Assembly: GCF_021650975.2 (NCBI RefSeq)
Contig: NZ_CP091285.1
Coordinates: 2,294,001 to 2,358,000, forward strand
DNA: 64,000 bases
DNA from: Flavobacterium jumunjinense
Lineage (GTDB): Bacteria; Bacteroidota; Bacteroidia; Flavobacteriales; Flavobacteriaceae
Direction of reading: 5' to 3'
Shown: positions 1 to 8,979 of the stretch, in pieces
How the letters are laid out: each line of letters begins with the position of its first letter
Numbering within the stretch: position 1 is the stretch's first letter
Notes under the pieces: model-generated
The model's input: only the letters and a program-made list of their open reading frames with translations
Told to the model about the DNA's origin: nothing
Databases searched by the model: none
Program-made: the position numbers and the translations under genes

Positions 1-1
1 T

Positions 2-1018
2 ATGCATGCAGATGGTGCGGGTACAAAATCATCATTAGCTTATATGTATTGGAAAGAAACTGGAGATATTTCAGTTTGGAAAGGTATTGCGCAAGATGCA
101 TTAATAATGAATATTGATGATTTATTATGTGTTGGAGCAACAGATAATATTTTGCTTTCTTCAACAATAGGTAGAAATAAAAGTGTTATTACCGCAGAAG
201 TCTTGTCAGCGATTATTAATGGAACAGAAGAGTTAATTTCCGATTTAAAACAACATGGGGTTACAATTCATTCAACTGGTGGAGAAACTGCCGATGTTGG
301 AGATTTAGTACGAACAATAATAGTAGATTCAACTGTTACAGCAAGAATAAAGCGTTCCGATGTAATTGATAATGCAAATATTCAAGCTGGTGATGTAATC
401 GTAGGATTAGCTTCATTCGGTCAGGCAACTTATGAAAAGGAATATAATGGAGGAATGGGAAGTAACGGATTGACTTCTGCACGACATGATGTTTTTTCGA
501 AATATTTAGCAGAAAAATATCCTGAAAGCTACGATAATTCAGTTCCAAATGAATTAGTATATTCAGGTCAGGCAAAATTAACCGATACAGTTGAAAATAG
601 TCCTATAGATGCAGGTAAGTTAGTTTTATCACCAACGAGAACCTATGCACCAGTTATCAAGAAAATTTTATCGAAATACAAATCAGATAAAATACATGGA
701 ATGGTACATTGTAGTGGAGGAGCACAAACAAAAGTATTGCATTTTGTAGATAATGTACATGTCGTAAAAGATAATTTGTTTCCAGCACCACCATTATTTA
801 AGTTGATACAAGAACAATCAAAAACAGATTGGAAAGAAATGTATCAAGTTTTTAATTGCGGACATCGTATGGAAATTTATCTACCTGCGGAAATTGCAAA
901 TGACATTATCGATATTTCTAAATCATTCAATATTGATGCTCAAATTGTAGGTAGAGTAGAAGCTTCGGAAGTAAAGAAATTAACTATTAAAAGTGAATAC
1001 GGAACTTTTGAATATTAA
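2..1018 (+). CDS. purM: Phosphoribosylformylglycinamidine cyclo-ligase (AIR synthase), 5' partial
   Basis: This enzyme makes aminoimidazole ribonucleotide from FGAM with ATP in cytosolic purine synthesis. The visible 338 residues begin with the PurM-type segment MHADGAGTKSS and continue with GxGGE-like (STGGETADVGDL) and Gly-rich HCSGGAQTKV stretches typical of the family. Homologues carry an N-terminal portion of some 50 residues before this point, so the true start lies left of the window and the ATG at the edge is internal. It is followed by a terminator-like hairpin and then by guaA, another purine gene. The family is clear; the start is not visible. Confidence 0.93.
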   Translation: MHADGAGTKSSLAYMYWKETGDISVWKGIAQDALIMNIDDLLCVGATDNILLSSTIGRNKSVITAEVLSAIINGTEELISDLKQHGVTIHSTGGETADVGDLVRTIIVDSTVTARIKRSDVIDNANIQAGDVIVGLASFGQATYEKEYNGGMGSNGLTSARHDVFSKYLAEKYPESYDNSVPNELVYSGQAKLTDTVENSPIDAGKLVLSPTRTYAPVIKKILSKYKSDKIHGMVHCSGGAQTKVLHFVDNVHVVKDNLFPAPPLFKLIQEQSKTDWKEMYQVFNCGHRMEIYLPAEIANDIIDISKSFNIDAQIVGRVEASEVKKLTIKSEYGTFEY

Positions 1019-1028
1019 TATTCATTTC

Positions 1029-1056
1029 AAAGTGTTTCTTCTGAGATGCTTTTTTT
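1029..1056 (+). terminator. Rho-independent terminator after purM
   Basis: A 10-bp stem with three G-U pairs (AAAGTGTTTC at 1029-1038, GAGATGCTTT at 1043-1052) closes a 4-nt loop and runs into a T tract. It starts 11 bases after the purM stop codon and separates purM from guaA. Confidence 0.75.
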
Positions 1057-1126
1057 GTTCAAATGATAAAATATGAAGTTAGCAATTCTGTAAATTAACA
1101 TAGTACAACACAACAACAATAATAAA

Positions 1127-2659
1127 ATGCAACATAACGTATTAATTTTAGATTTTGGTTCTCAATACACACAGTTAATTGCTCGTAGAGTGAGAGAATT
1201 AAATATTTTTTGTGAAATATTTCCATTCGATAAAATTCCTGAAGATTTGTCGTCTTATAAGGCTGTAATTTTAGGAGGAAGCCCATGTTCAGTTCGTTCT
1301 GAAGAAGCACTTCATCCAGATCTTTCTCAAATTAGAGGTAAGAAACCTTTGTTAGCAGTTTGTTATGGAGCGCAATATTTGGCACATTTTTCTGGTGGTG
1401 AAGTTGCTGCTTCAAATACTAGAGAATATGGTAGAGCAAACCTTTCTTATATTGATGATAAAGAAGTGTTTCTGGAGGATGTTAATTTAAATAGTCAAGT
1501 TTGGATGTCTCATTCAGATTCGATTAAAAAATTACCTACTAATGGAGTTAGAATTGCAAGTACTAAAGATGTTGAAAATGCTGCCTATAAAATAGAAGGT
1601 GAAACAACTTATGCAATACAATTTCATCCAGAAGTATATCATTCTACAGATGGGAAGCAAATGTTAGAAAATTTCTTAGTGAAAATTGCAGAAGTGCCAC
1701 AAACATTTACACCTAATGCTGTTGTAGAAGAGATTATTGCCGATATGAAAGAGAAAATCGGTAATGATAAAGTGGTTTTAGGATTGTCAGGAGGTGTAGA
1801 TTCTACTGTTGCAGCGGTTTTGTTAAACAAAGCAATTGGAGATAATTTATATTGTATTTTCGTTAATAACGGACTTTTACGTAAAAATGAATTCCAAAGT
1901 GTATTAGATCAATACAAAGGAATGGGGCTAAATGTGAAAGGTGTTGATGCTTCTAAAAAGTTTTACGATGCGCTTGCAGGTCTAGATGATCCAGAAGCAA
2001 AACGTAAGGCAATTGGTAACGCTTTTATCGAAGTTTTCGATGATGAAGCAAATCAATTAAAAGACGTGAAATTTTTAGGTCAAGGAACAATATATCCAGA
2101 TGTTATTGAGTCTGTTTCAGCAACTGGCGGACCAAGTGCAACTATAAAATCACATCATAATGTTGGTGGATTGCCAGACTTTATGAAGTTAAAAGTTGTT
2201 GAGCCGTTAAGAATGTTGTTTAAAGATGAGGTTCGTAGAGTGGGAGCTAGTTTAGGAATTGATCCAGAATTATTAGGGCGTCACCCTTTTCCTGGGCCAG
2301 GATTGGCAATTCGTATTTTAGGTGATATTACACCTGAAAAAGTAGCAATTCTTCAAGAAGTGGATGCTATTTTTATTAATGGTTTGAAAGAGCATGGTCT
2401 GTACGATAAAGTATGGCAAGCAGGAGCAATTTTGTTACCTGTAAACAGTGTTGGAGTAATGGGAGATGAACGCACCTATGAAAAAGTAGTTGCATTAAGA
2501 GCTGTAGAATCTACAGATGGTATGACAGCTGATTGGGTACATTTACCGTATGAGTTTTTAATGAAAACATCAAACGAGATAATTAATAAAGTGAAAGGTG
2601 TAAATAGAGTAGTTTATGATATTAGCTCAAAACCACCAGCAACTATTGAATGGGAATAA
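1127..2659 (+). CDS. guaA: GMP synthase (glutamine-hydrolysing)
   Basis: This enzyme converts XMP to GMP using glutamine and ATP. The 510-residue length is normal. An N-terminal class I glutamine amidotransferase domain shows the nucleophile Cys79 in LLAVCYGAQ and the His/Glu pair in FHPEVYHS near residue 167. The ATP-pyrophosphatase domain has the P-loop LSGGVDST near residue 221. The C-terminus ends with the dimerisation-domain signature PPATIEWE. It stands alone between two terminators, so it is probably a single-gene transcript. Nothing in it is unusual. Confidence 0.98.
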   Translation: MQHNVLILDFGSQYTQLIARRVRELNIFCEIFPFDKIPEDLSSYKAVILGGSPCSVRSEEALHPDLSQIRGKKPLLAVCYGAQYLAHFSGGEVAASNTREYGRANLSYIDDKEVFLEDVNLNSQVWMSHSDSIKKLPTNGVRIASTKDVENAAYKIEGETTYAIQFHPEVYHSTDGKQMLENFLVKIAEVPQTFTPNAVVEEIIADMKEKIGNDKVVLGLSGGVDSTVAAVLLNKAIGDNLYCIFVNNGLLRKNEFQSVLDQYKGMGLNVKGVDASKKFYDALAGLDDPEAKRKAIGNAFIEVFDDEANQLKDVKFLGQGTIYPDVIESVSATGGPSATIKSHHNVGGLPDFMKLKVVEPLRMLFKDEVRRVGASLGIDPELLGRHPFPGPGLAIRILGDITPEKVAILQEVDAIFINGLKEHGLYDKVWQAGAILLPVNSVGVMGDERTYEKVVALRAVESTDGMTADWVHLPYEFLMKTSNEIINKVKGVNRVVYDISSKPPATIEWE

Positions 2660-2683
2660 AAAATAATATTTAGTTGAAAAAAC

Positions 2684-2713
2684 TTTGAAAAGTCATTGCA
2701 ATAAATATCTTTG
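2684..2713 (+). promoter_or_regulatory. Bacteroidota-type promoter for the LysM gene, inside the guaA terminator
   Basis: TTTG at 2684-2687 and TATCTTTG at 2706-2713 are separated by 18 bases. This fits the Bacteroidota -33 TTTG / -7 TAnnTTTG consensus. The predicted start of transcription would lie about 35 bases before the ATG at 2756. Confidence 0.6.
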
Positions 2714-2728
2714 TAATGACTTTTTTTT
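2688..2728 (+). terminator. Rho-independent terminator after guaA
   Basis: AAAAGTCATTGC at 2688-2699 pairs with the arm ending TAATGACTTTT near 2712-2723, followed by a T tract. It lies 28 bases after the guaA stop. The loop and the start of the right arm contain a -7-like promoter element for the next gene. Confidence 0.8.
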
Positions 2729-2755
2729 TAACACTTAAACAAATATACACTTTAC

Positions 2756-4459
2756 ATGAAATACATTTTGATTTTTTTCGCATGCTCCAATTTGCTATTT
2801 GCCCAAGAAATTAAAACTAATTCTTATACTATCAAACCAAAAGAAACATTCTATTCTATTTCAAAAAAATTCAATGTTTCAATAGAAGAAATTAAAGACG
2901 CAAATCCTAACTTAACGAGTACTTCACTAAGTATTGGTCAAGTTATTCTTATTCCTACAAAAGAAAAAAACAGCTCAGTAATCACTTCGAGTGGTAATAA
3001 TCATCTTGTTCAAGCACAAGAAACATTATTTGGAATTGCTAGGAAATATAATGTTTCAGTTCAAGATTTAGAAGAATTAAATAAAGACGACTTGAGAGAA
3101 GGACTACGAACTGGACAACAAATTAAAATCCCAAATAAGAAGAAAACGTTAGATGGTAAGCCAAGAATAATAACGAATGAAACTATTTTTCATAAAGTCC
3201 TTCTAGGTGAAACGAAGTATTCAATCTCAAAAGCCTATAAAATTTCAATTGAACAGTTAGAAGTTCAAAACCCTGAGATTATTAACGGACTCGTTGAAGG
3301 CACAATATTAGCTGTAAATGCTTCGGGTGTAAATCCTAAAAATGAGCGTGAAGAACTAATGATTGCATTAGCAGAAAAACAAGCAGCAATTGAAAAAAAT
3401 AAAGCTCAGAATTCTAAAATTGAAGATTTAGAAGATAAATTAATTGTGCAACAACAAATGAATCAGAAAATTCTAAAACTGAATTCGTTAAATGTTGATT
3501 TGAAAGAGATTGATGATTCTAAAGGGACATCTGTTGAGAAATTGAAATTAATTTTAGAATCAAATAAAAATATCCAAGACATATTAACGTCTAAGTTAGA
3601 TTCTCTAGTGGTTAATATGTATGATGATTTGGAAAGTTTAAAAAACTCTAGAATTGACGATGTTGATACTTATAAAAAGATGTATAGGGAATCACATGCG
3701 AATAGGGTTGAAACAAGTAAGATGATTGTTCAGTTAAAAAGAGATTTAAATGAATCTCGAAAAAGTTATGTTTCCTTAATGAGTAAAGTGCAAAGAATTA
3801 ATGCACAACAAGAACAAGAGTTGAAAAAACGAAAGAAAAGTGTTAAGGAAGAAGAGGCTTTTAGAGAAGCAGAACAGGAACAAATTAGAAAAATTCGCGC
3901 ACTTCACGTAAATAGCGATAAAACAAATGAATCGTTATTCTTTAAAGTAGAAAGACTGGAGAAAGAGAAAGAGTATGAGATTACAAAAAGAATGGTGAAA
4001 GCTACTTTTTATAGTGCAGAAGCAAGAGAGTATGATGATAGATTAGCGAGACAAAAGCTAGTTCGTTATCAAAATAAAATTAGACAAGAACGAAAAATTA
4101 TAGAACTGGTTGAAGAGCCACTTTCTTCAGATGAGTTGAGACTAAAAATTATGAATAGTAATTTTAAGAACGATAAGGCTCCCGCAATGGAAGTTATTAC
4201 AAACTTAAAAGATGTTGAAGATGGTTTTTATTTAGTGTTGAAAATAACGCAAAATGTAGTCGAACGTGATGAGTTTACTAGAGCATTGTCTGATAATGAG
4301 AATTTAAAAACAAGCTTTTTCTATGATATAAATTCATTCTCATATTATGTTTATACGCAAAAATTTAAAACATTTGAAGAAACTTTATATACAGTTAAAA
4401 TGAAAGAAAGCTTACCTTTGTACGATGAAATTAGAATTGTAGAATTAAAATTGGAATAG
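2756..4459 (+). CDS. Secreted triple-LysM protein with long coiled coil
   Basis: This is probably a periplasmic peptidoglycan-associated protein. A signal peptide (about residues 1-16, ending FAQ) is followed by three LysM repeats at about 23-67, 83-126 and 145-187. A charged, Glu/Lys-rich region of about 200-450 is predicted coiled coil by eye. A C-terminal domain of about 90 residues (from about 480) has a SPOR-like feel but I cannot assign it. It lies directly upstream of a second LysM protein in the same direction. LysM binds glycan strands in known families; the specific job here is unknown. Confidence 0.8.
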   Translation: MKYILIFFACSNLLFAQEIKTNSYTIKPKETFYSISKKFNVSIEEIKDANPNLTSTSLSIGQVILIPTKEKNSSVITSSGNNHLVQAQETLFGIARKYNVSVQDLEELNKDDLREGLRTGQQIKIPNKKKTLDGKPRIITNETIFHKVLLGETKYSISKAYKISIEQLEVQNPEIINGLVEGTILAVNASGVNPKNEREELMIALAEKQAAIEKNKAQNSKIEDLEDKLIVQQQMNQKILKLNSLNVDLKEIDDSKGTSVEKLKLILESNKNIQDILTSKLDSLVVNMYDDLESLKNSRIDDVDTYKKMYRESHANRVETSKMIVQLKRDLNESRKSYVSLMSKVQRINAQQEQELKKRKKSVKEEEAFREAEQEQIRKIRALHVNSDKTNESLFFKVERLEKEKEYEITKRMVKATFYSAEAREYDDRLARQKLVRYQNKIRQERKIIELVEEPLSSDELRLKIMNSNFKNDKAPAMEVITNLKDVEDGFYLVLKITQNVVERDEFTRALSDNENLKTSFFYDINSFSYYVYTQKFKTFEETLYTVKMKESLPLYDEIRIVELKLE

Positions 4460-4526
4460 ATTTTGACTAATAATTCATAATAAAAAACACTTTAGTAAGT
4501 TAATAAATAAAATAATAATTAAAATT

Positions 4527-6464
4527 ATGAGAATCTTTAAGCTTTTGATTGTTTTTTTCTTTTTTTCGTCATGCGTGGCAAAAGCAAAACAAGACTCGTT
4601 TATAAAGCATAATGTTGAAAAAGGAGAAACTATTTATAGTGTTGCTAGAAAGTATCAAATAACTCCGTTCGATATATATAGATTAAATCCAGATGCTAAA
4701 AATGGAATTGTAGAAAACACAATTTTATTAATTCCTAGAAAATCTACTCCAATATTGAAACAAGAAGTTAAAACTATTGTTCATGAGGTTAAGGCAAAAG
4801 AAACCTTATATAGTATTGCTAAAGAGTACGAAGTAACAGTTGCGCAATTAGAGGAATGGAATGCAGAGCTTTTAAAAGACGGATTGAAAAAAGGTCAGGA
4901 AATTATTGTAAGTAAAGAAGATTTACCTTTAAATGAAAGTTATGTTGAGGTTAAAAATGTAAAGAATGTAACGGAAACTTTTTCGCATAAGGTACTTCCT
5001 CAGGAGACGATATATGGTATTGCTACTAAGTATAATATTTCGATGGATGATCTTGTTTCTCAAAATCCAGATGTAAAAGAAGGATTAAAAGAAGGTATGA
5101 TTTTAACATTGAAAAAAGAAACAGTAAAAAGTAGTACAGCTATAAATGGTACAAATGTTTATGCTGTTAAATCTGGAGAAACATTATATAGTTTGTCTAA
5201 AAAGATTAATGTTTCCCAGGAAGAACTTATAAAGTCAAATCCAGACCTAGCAGACGGTTTAAAAGAAGGAATGATTTTGAAATTGCCTTCAACAGGGAAA
5301 TCGCAATCAACAATAAGTTTGCCAGTGAATCCAATAAAGAAAGATTCTCTTATTGTTTTTGCACCTAAAAATTTAGTTAGTCTTGCTGATTCTATTAATG
5401 TAGAGCAACAAAGAAATTTAGTGTTATTGTTGCCATTTAATATGGAACGTATTTCGGCAGATTCAGATAAATCAACAAAACAACTTATTAAAGGTGATAA
5501 TTTTTTAAATTTAACTTTAGATTTTTATTCTGGAGCATTAATGGCTATAGATTCAGCAAAAGTTCTGGGTTTACCTGTTAATATTAAAGTTTTGAATATT
5601 GAAAGCGATAGAACATCTTCAAATATTGCTAAAATTATTGAAGAAAATGACTTCTCAAAAGTAGACGCTGTTATTGGTCCATTTCAGAATTCTCATGTAG
5701 AAACTACAGCTCAGTTATTATCGAAATACAATACGCCTGTAATTTCTCCTTTGTCTAAGGAAGTTGGTATGAAGTTGCCAAACCTTTATAATGCAGTTCC
5801 TACTGAAAAGTATATGATGGATAAGCTGTTTAATTATTTTAAAGAGAAAGAAGGTAATGTTATTGCTGTTGTAAGTACAAAAAAGAAGTCAGCAAAAGAA
5901 TATCTAACAGGGAATTATCCAGAAGTAAAGTATCCAGAATTTGCAGATAACGGAAGTGTAGATTTAAATAGTTTGAAAACCTTATTAGTCAAAGGAAAGA
6001 AAAATTTTGTAATTATTGAATCGCAAACTACAAATCAAATATTGAACACGACAAACTTCTTGAAAAAATTAAAAGAAGATTTTGATATTCAGTTAGTTGT
6101 GTTGAAGTTGTATGATACTTTAGAGGTTATTGATATTCCAATTTCAAACCTTACAGAGTTAAATATGATGTTTCCATCAAATAAGAAAGAAGGAGAGTCA
6201 GATGCTGATAAAATATTTGAAATGAAGTATCGTAGGCTTAACGGTATTTCACCAACAGGTGCTGCTTCAAAAGGATTTGATGTTACGTTTGATACTTTAT
6301 TGCGTATCTGCCAAAAAGAAGGATATGCAAAATCTATAGAAAAGGTAAAGACAGAGTATTATGAAAACACATTCGATTATGTTAATGATAATGGAAATAT
6401 AATTAATAATGGAGTGTATTTAATGTATTACGATACTGATTTGACGATTAAACAAGTAAAATAA
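4527..6464 (+). CDS. LysM-repeat lipoprotein with C-terminal periplasmic-binding-protein-like domain
   Basis: The N-terminus is a lipoprotein signal with a lipobox-like FSSC (Cys16). Four LysM repeats follow at about 27-70, 85-127, 153-196 and 210-252. Residues of about 290-645 resemble the type I periplasmic binding fold of amino-acid ABC transporter receptors (for example VIGPFQNSHVETTAQLLSKY). No transporter genes are nearby, so a sensing or scaffolding role at the cell wall is more likely than uptake; this is inference. It ends one base before the OsmC gene, so the two are co-transcribed. Confidence 0.82.
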   Translation: MRIFKLLIVFFFFSSCVAKAKQDSFIKHNVEKGETIYSVARKYQITPFDIYRLNPDAKNGIVENTILLIPRKSTPILKQEVKTIVHEVKAKETLYSIAKEYEVTVAQLEEWNAELLKDGLKKGQEIIVSKEDLPLNESYVEVKNVKNVTETFSHKVLPQETIYGIATKYNISMDDLVSQNPDVKEGLKEGMILTLKKETVKSSTAINGTNVYAVKSGETLYSLSKKINVSQEELIKSNPDLADGLKEGMILKLPSTGKSQSTISLPVNPIKKDSLIVFAPKNLVSLADSINVEQQRNLVLLLPFNMERISADSDKSTKQLIKGDNFLNLTLDFYSGALMAIDSAKVLGLPVNIKVLNIESDRTSSNIAKIIEENDFSKVDAVIGPFQNSHVETTAQLLSKYNTPVISPLSKEVGMKLPNLYNAVPTEKYMMDKLFNYFKEKEGNVIAVVSTKKKSAKEYLTGNYPEVKYPEFADNGSVDLNSLKTLLVKGKKNFVIIESQTTNQILNTTNFLKKLKEDFDIQLVVLKLYDTLEVIDIPISNLTELNMMFPSNKKEGESDADKIFEMKYRRLNGISPTGAASKGFDVTFDTLLRICQKEGYAKSIEKVKTEYYENTFDYVNDNGNIINNGVYLMYYDTDLTIKQVK

Positions 6465-6465
6465 A

Positions 6466-6867
6466 ATGGCAACATCAAAAATAACATATTTAGGAGAATT
6501 AAGAACTTCTTCTATACATATAAACTCAAACTCTGAAATTATCTCTGATGCTCCGTTAGATAATAATGGAAAAGGAGAAGCGTTTTCGCCAACTGATACA
6601 GTGGCTAATGCGTTAGGTAGTTGTATGCTTACAATGATGGGAATTAAGGCACGTGACTTAGGTGTTGATTTTACGGGTTCAACAACGGAAATAACGAAAG
6701 TAATGGGTGTTGATCCAAGGAGAATAACAGAAATTCATGTTGTTTTTAATATGAATATAAAACCTGAAGAAAAAGTGAAGACTATTTTAGAAAATACGGC
6801 TAAGACATGTCCTGTTTTGTATAGTTTGCATCCAGATATTAAAAAAGATATTACATTTAATTGGTAA
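6466..6867 (+). CDS. OsmC family protein
   Basis: The 133-residue OsmC/Ohr fold protein shows the two conserved Cys positions, GSCMLTMMG (about residue 53) and TCPVLYSL (about 112), which act as peroxidatic and resolving cysteines in family members that reduce organic hydroperoxides. It starts immediately after the LysM/binding-protein gene, so it is probably translated from the same message. Which branch of the family it belongs to cannot be told by eye. Confidence 0.9.
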   Translation: MATSKITYLGELRTSSIHINSNSEIISDAPLDNNGKGEAFSPTDTVANALGSCMLTMMGIKARDLGVDFTGSTTEITKVMGVDPRRITEIHVVFNMNIKPEEKVKTILENTAKTCPVLYSLHPDIKKDITFNW

Positions 6868-6887
6868 TAATTTTATTAAGAAACATT

Positions 6888-6929
6888 AAATAGGTAATAC
6901 GAAATGTTATTTTGTATTACCTATTTTTA
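6888..6929 (+). terminator. Strong hairpin terminator after the LysM-OsmC unit
   Basis: AAATAGGTAATAC at 6888-6900 pairs perfectly (13 bp) with GTATTACCTATTT at 6914-6926, followed by TTT. It ends the transcript that covers the two LysM genes and the OsmC gene. Confidence 0.85.
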
Positions 6930-6950
6930 TTAAATATAATTCTTTCAGAA

Positions 6951-7178
6951 ATGACAAATCAAGAACAGCTTGTAAAACTGGCTCATGCTAAAATGCCTTT
7001 TGGGAAATATAAAGATAAGTATTTAATAGACTTACCAGAATTTTATGTTGTTTGGTATAGTAATAAAGGATTTCCTAAAGGACAGTTAGGCGAACAATTA
7101 CAATTAGTTTATGAGCTAAAATTAAATGGATTGGAAGATTTAGTTAGAAATATTAGGCGAAATTTCCCAAAAAAATAG
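6951..7178 (+). CDS. DUF3820 family protein
   Basis: This small cytosolic protein of 75 residues has the family signature MPFGKYKDKYLIDLPEFYV. The ATG at 6951 is preferred. An upstream in-frame ATG at 6912 would place coding sequence inside the terminator hairpin and add a hydrophobic leader that homologues lack. The function of the family is not established; some related domains occur next to nucleases. The gene is monocistronic and converges on engB. Confidence 0.85.
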   Translation: MTNQEQLVKLAHAKMPFGKYKDKYLIDLPEFYVVWYSNKGFPKGQLGEQLQLVYELKLNGLEDLVRNIRRNFPKK

Positions 7179-7225
7179 ATACTACTTTTATTAAATAAGG
7201 GCAAGAATATATTTGATATTTCTGC

Positions 7226-7849
7226 TTAAATAAAGTTATTATTCTCTTTAAAAACTACCTGATTAATTTCGTCAATATAAGTAAGTATTTCTTCTTTTCC
7301 TGTTTTATCTGTGGATGAAGTAATGAAATACTGAGGCATTTCTGCCCAATTATTAGCTAGTAATTTTTTAGTATAAGCTGCAACATTTTGTTGTGCTTTA
7401 ACCTTTCCTATTTTATCTGCTTTAGTGAAAACAATGCAAAAAGGAACTTCAGTTTCTCCTAAATAAGTAATGAATTCTAAGTCTATTTTTTGAGCTTCTA
7501 GGCGAATGTCAATTAGTACAAATGCACAAACTAATTGTTGCCTAGTTTCAAAATAATCTGTTATAAATTTCTGAAAAACCTCTTTGGTCTTTTTAGAAAC
7601 TCGTGCATATCCATAACCAGGTAAATCAACAAGATACCAGTTTAGATTAATCTTGAAATGATTTATTAATTGTGTTTTACCAGGTCTTCCAGATGTTTTA
7701 GCTAAGTTCTTGTGATTTGTTAGCATGTTAATAAGAGAAGATTTACCAACGTTAGATCTTCCTATAAAAGCATATTCTGGTAAGGGTTCATTCGGACATT
7801 TGCTAACATCGGAATTACTAATGATAAACTCAGCGTTTGTTATTTTCAT
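7226..7849 (-). CDS. engB: Ribosome biogenesis GTPase YihA/YsxC/EngB
   Basis: This TRAFAC-class GTPase is needed for assembly of the large ribosomal subunit. All G motifs are visible: G1 GRSNVGKSS near residue 31, the G2 threonine in GKTQLI, G3 DLPGYG near 75, G4 TKAD near 142 and G5-like SSTD near 177. The length of 207 residues is usual. It lies 36 bases downstream of the hydrolase gene on the same strand and is probably co-transcribed with it. Confidence 0.96.
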   Translation of the reverse strand: MKITNAEFIISNSDVSKCPNEPLPEYAFIGRSNVGKSSLINMLTNHKNLAKTSGRPGKTQLINHFKINLNWYLVDLPGYGYARVSKKTKEVFQKFITDYFETRQQLVCAFVLIDIRLEAQKIDLEFITYLGETEVPFCIVFTKADKIGKVKAQQNVAAYTKKLLANNWAEMPQYFITSSTDKTGKEEILTYIDEINQVVFKENNNFI

Positions 7850-7885
7850 CTTTTTTAAACTGAAATCCCCCTAAATGGGGAATTA

Positions 7886-8641
7886 TTATATGTTATTTTT
7901 TGTTAACCAATGGTCTAGTATGCGGTTGAACTCTTCTGGTTGCTCCATCATTGCAGCATGGCCACATTTGTCAATCCAAAATAATTCGGAATTCGGAAGT
8001 AGCTTGTCAAATTCTTCTGCAACTTCTGGAGGAGTAACTTTGTCATTTTTTCCCCAAATAATACAAGTTGGAGTGTTCATGTTTGGTAAATCATTAGCCA
8101 TATTGTGGCGTATTGCACTTTTTGCAATGGTTAATGTTTTTAAAAGCTTAATTCTATCATTAACTGTAGCGAAAACTTCATCAACAATCTCTTTAGTAGC
8201 TACTTTAGGATCATAAAAAACATCTTCACTTTTCTTTTTAATGTATTCGTAGTCACCTCGTTTTGGGTAACTTTCTCCCATTCCGCTTTCATATAAACCA
8301 GAACTTCCAGTAATAATCAATCCTTTCATTAATTCAGGATACATTTTCGCATGATATAGCGCAATATGTCCTCCAAGTGAATTCCCAAGTAAAATTACTT
8401 TTTCAAATCCTTTATATAAAATAAATTCCTTGACAAATTTTGAAAAGGCTTTAACGTTTGTTTTTAATATATTTTGAGTATATAATGGTAGCTCAGGAAT
8501 AACAACTTTATAACCTTTTGTTGGAAAAAAATTAGCTACAGCATCGAAATTGCTTAAGCCCCCCATTAAGCCATGTAGTACGATTATTGGGGTTCCTTCT
8601 CCAGATTCAAAATAGGTATATTTCTTTTCTTTCTTTAGCAT
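7886..8641 (-). CDS. Alpha/beta-fold hydrolase
   Basis: The 251-residue protein has an oxyanion-hole HGLMGG motif, a nucleophile elbow GNSLGG (Ser) and a late GHAAMMEQPEEF segment with the catalytic His. The acid is probably the Asp in GKNDKVTP. I chose the start MLKKEKKYTYFES at 8641; the frame is open further upstream, but that extension is Cys- and Phe-rich and does not fit the fold. It is the first gene of a minus-strand pair with engB and diverges from the mraZ operon. The substrate is unknown. Confidence 0.88.
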   Translation of the reverse strand: MLKKEKKYTYFESGEGTPIIVLHGLMGGLSNFDAVANFFPTKGYKVVIPELPLYTQNILKTNVKAFSKFVKEFILYKGFEKVILLGNSLGGHIALYHAKMYPELMKGLIITGSSGLYESGMGESYPKRGDYEYIKKKSEDVFYDPKVATKEIVDEVFATVNDRIKLLKTLTIAKSAIRHNMANDLPNMNTPTCIIWGKNDKVTPPEVAEEFDKLLPNSELFWIDKCGHAAMMEQPEEFNRILDHWLTKNNI

Positions 8642-8906
8642 AAAATGAGCTTCAAATTTATTTCTGAAATTTTCACAAATATAACATTTTATACACGAAT
8701 AAAAAGGAATTAAAAAACTATTTGTAAAACATGTTTTTGAAGGAAAAAACATTTTAAAATGTTGGTTTTCAGTGTTTTTGTATTAAAATGGGATTGGTTT
8801 CTTGTATTTTTTTTAAAGTTCGGATACTTGTTAGCCTTTATTTTTAGTGATAAAAACTAAAAAAGGGTTTCTTGATTGTCGATTAGAGTGGAAAAACTTA
8901 TCAACA

Positions 8907-8936
8907 AAGTGGTATAAAGTGGTATAAAGTGGTAAA
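8907..8936 (+). promoter_or_regulatory. Predicted MraZ operator: three 10-bp direct repeats
   Basis: AAGTGGTATA occurs twice in a row (8907-8916, 8917-8926) and is followed by AAGTGGTAAA (8927-8936). The GTGG cores are exactly 10 bp apart, one helical turn. Known MraZ sites are direct repeats of a TGGGN/GTGG-type core at the same spacing just upstream of mraZ, so this is very probably the autoregulatory operator of the dcw operon. A fourth GTGG at 8888-8891 is out of phase by one base. Confidence 0.82.
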
Positions 8937-8943
8937 AAATTTC

Positions 8944-8951
8944 TAAATTTG
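8944..8951 (+). promoter_or_regulatory. -7 box of the mraZ/dcw promoter
   Basis: TAAATTTG matches the Bacteroidota TAnnTTTG element and sits 8 bases after the last MraZ repeat. A bound MraZ ring would cover the -33 region. The predicted transcript starts near 8957, leaving a leader of roughly 20 bases with AGAGGA before the TTG start. Confidence 0.65.
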
Positions 8952-8979
8952 TATAGAATTTTAATCCTAAAAGAGGAAT

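Larger units (their letters stand above)
8642..8979. other. Intergenic region between the hydrolase and mraZ
   Basis: About 340 bases without a credible gene divide the divergent hydrolase and dcw transcription units. It contains a short A/T hairpin (TTTTTAGT at 8841-8848, ACTAAAAA at 8856-8863), the MraZ operator repeats and the mraZ promoter, which are listed separately. Confidence 0.7.

Noticed and set aside
1057..1126. Purine or guanidine riboswitch upstream of guaA
   Set aside because: The leader between terminator and start is about 70 A/T-rich bases with no recognisable aptamer core.
6912..6950. Upstream start for the DUF3820 gene
   Set aside because: It lies inside the terminator stem of the previous unit and adds a hydrophobic leader absent from the family.
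7861..7884. Terminator between hydrolase and engB
   Set aside because: Only a 5-bp stem (TCCCC/GGGGA) without a T tract; too weak, and the genes are probably co-transcribed.
8642..8752. N-terminal extension of the alpha/beta hydrolase
   Set aside because: The extra 37 residues are Phe/Cys-rich and do not resemble a fold or a signal peptide; the internal Met at 8641 starts the normal domain.
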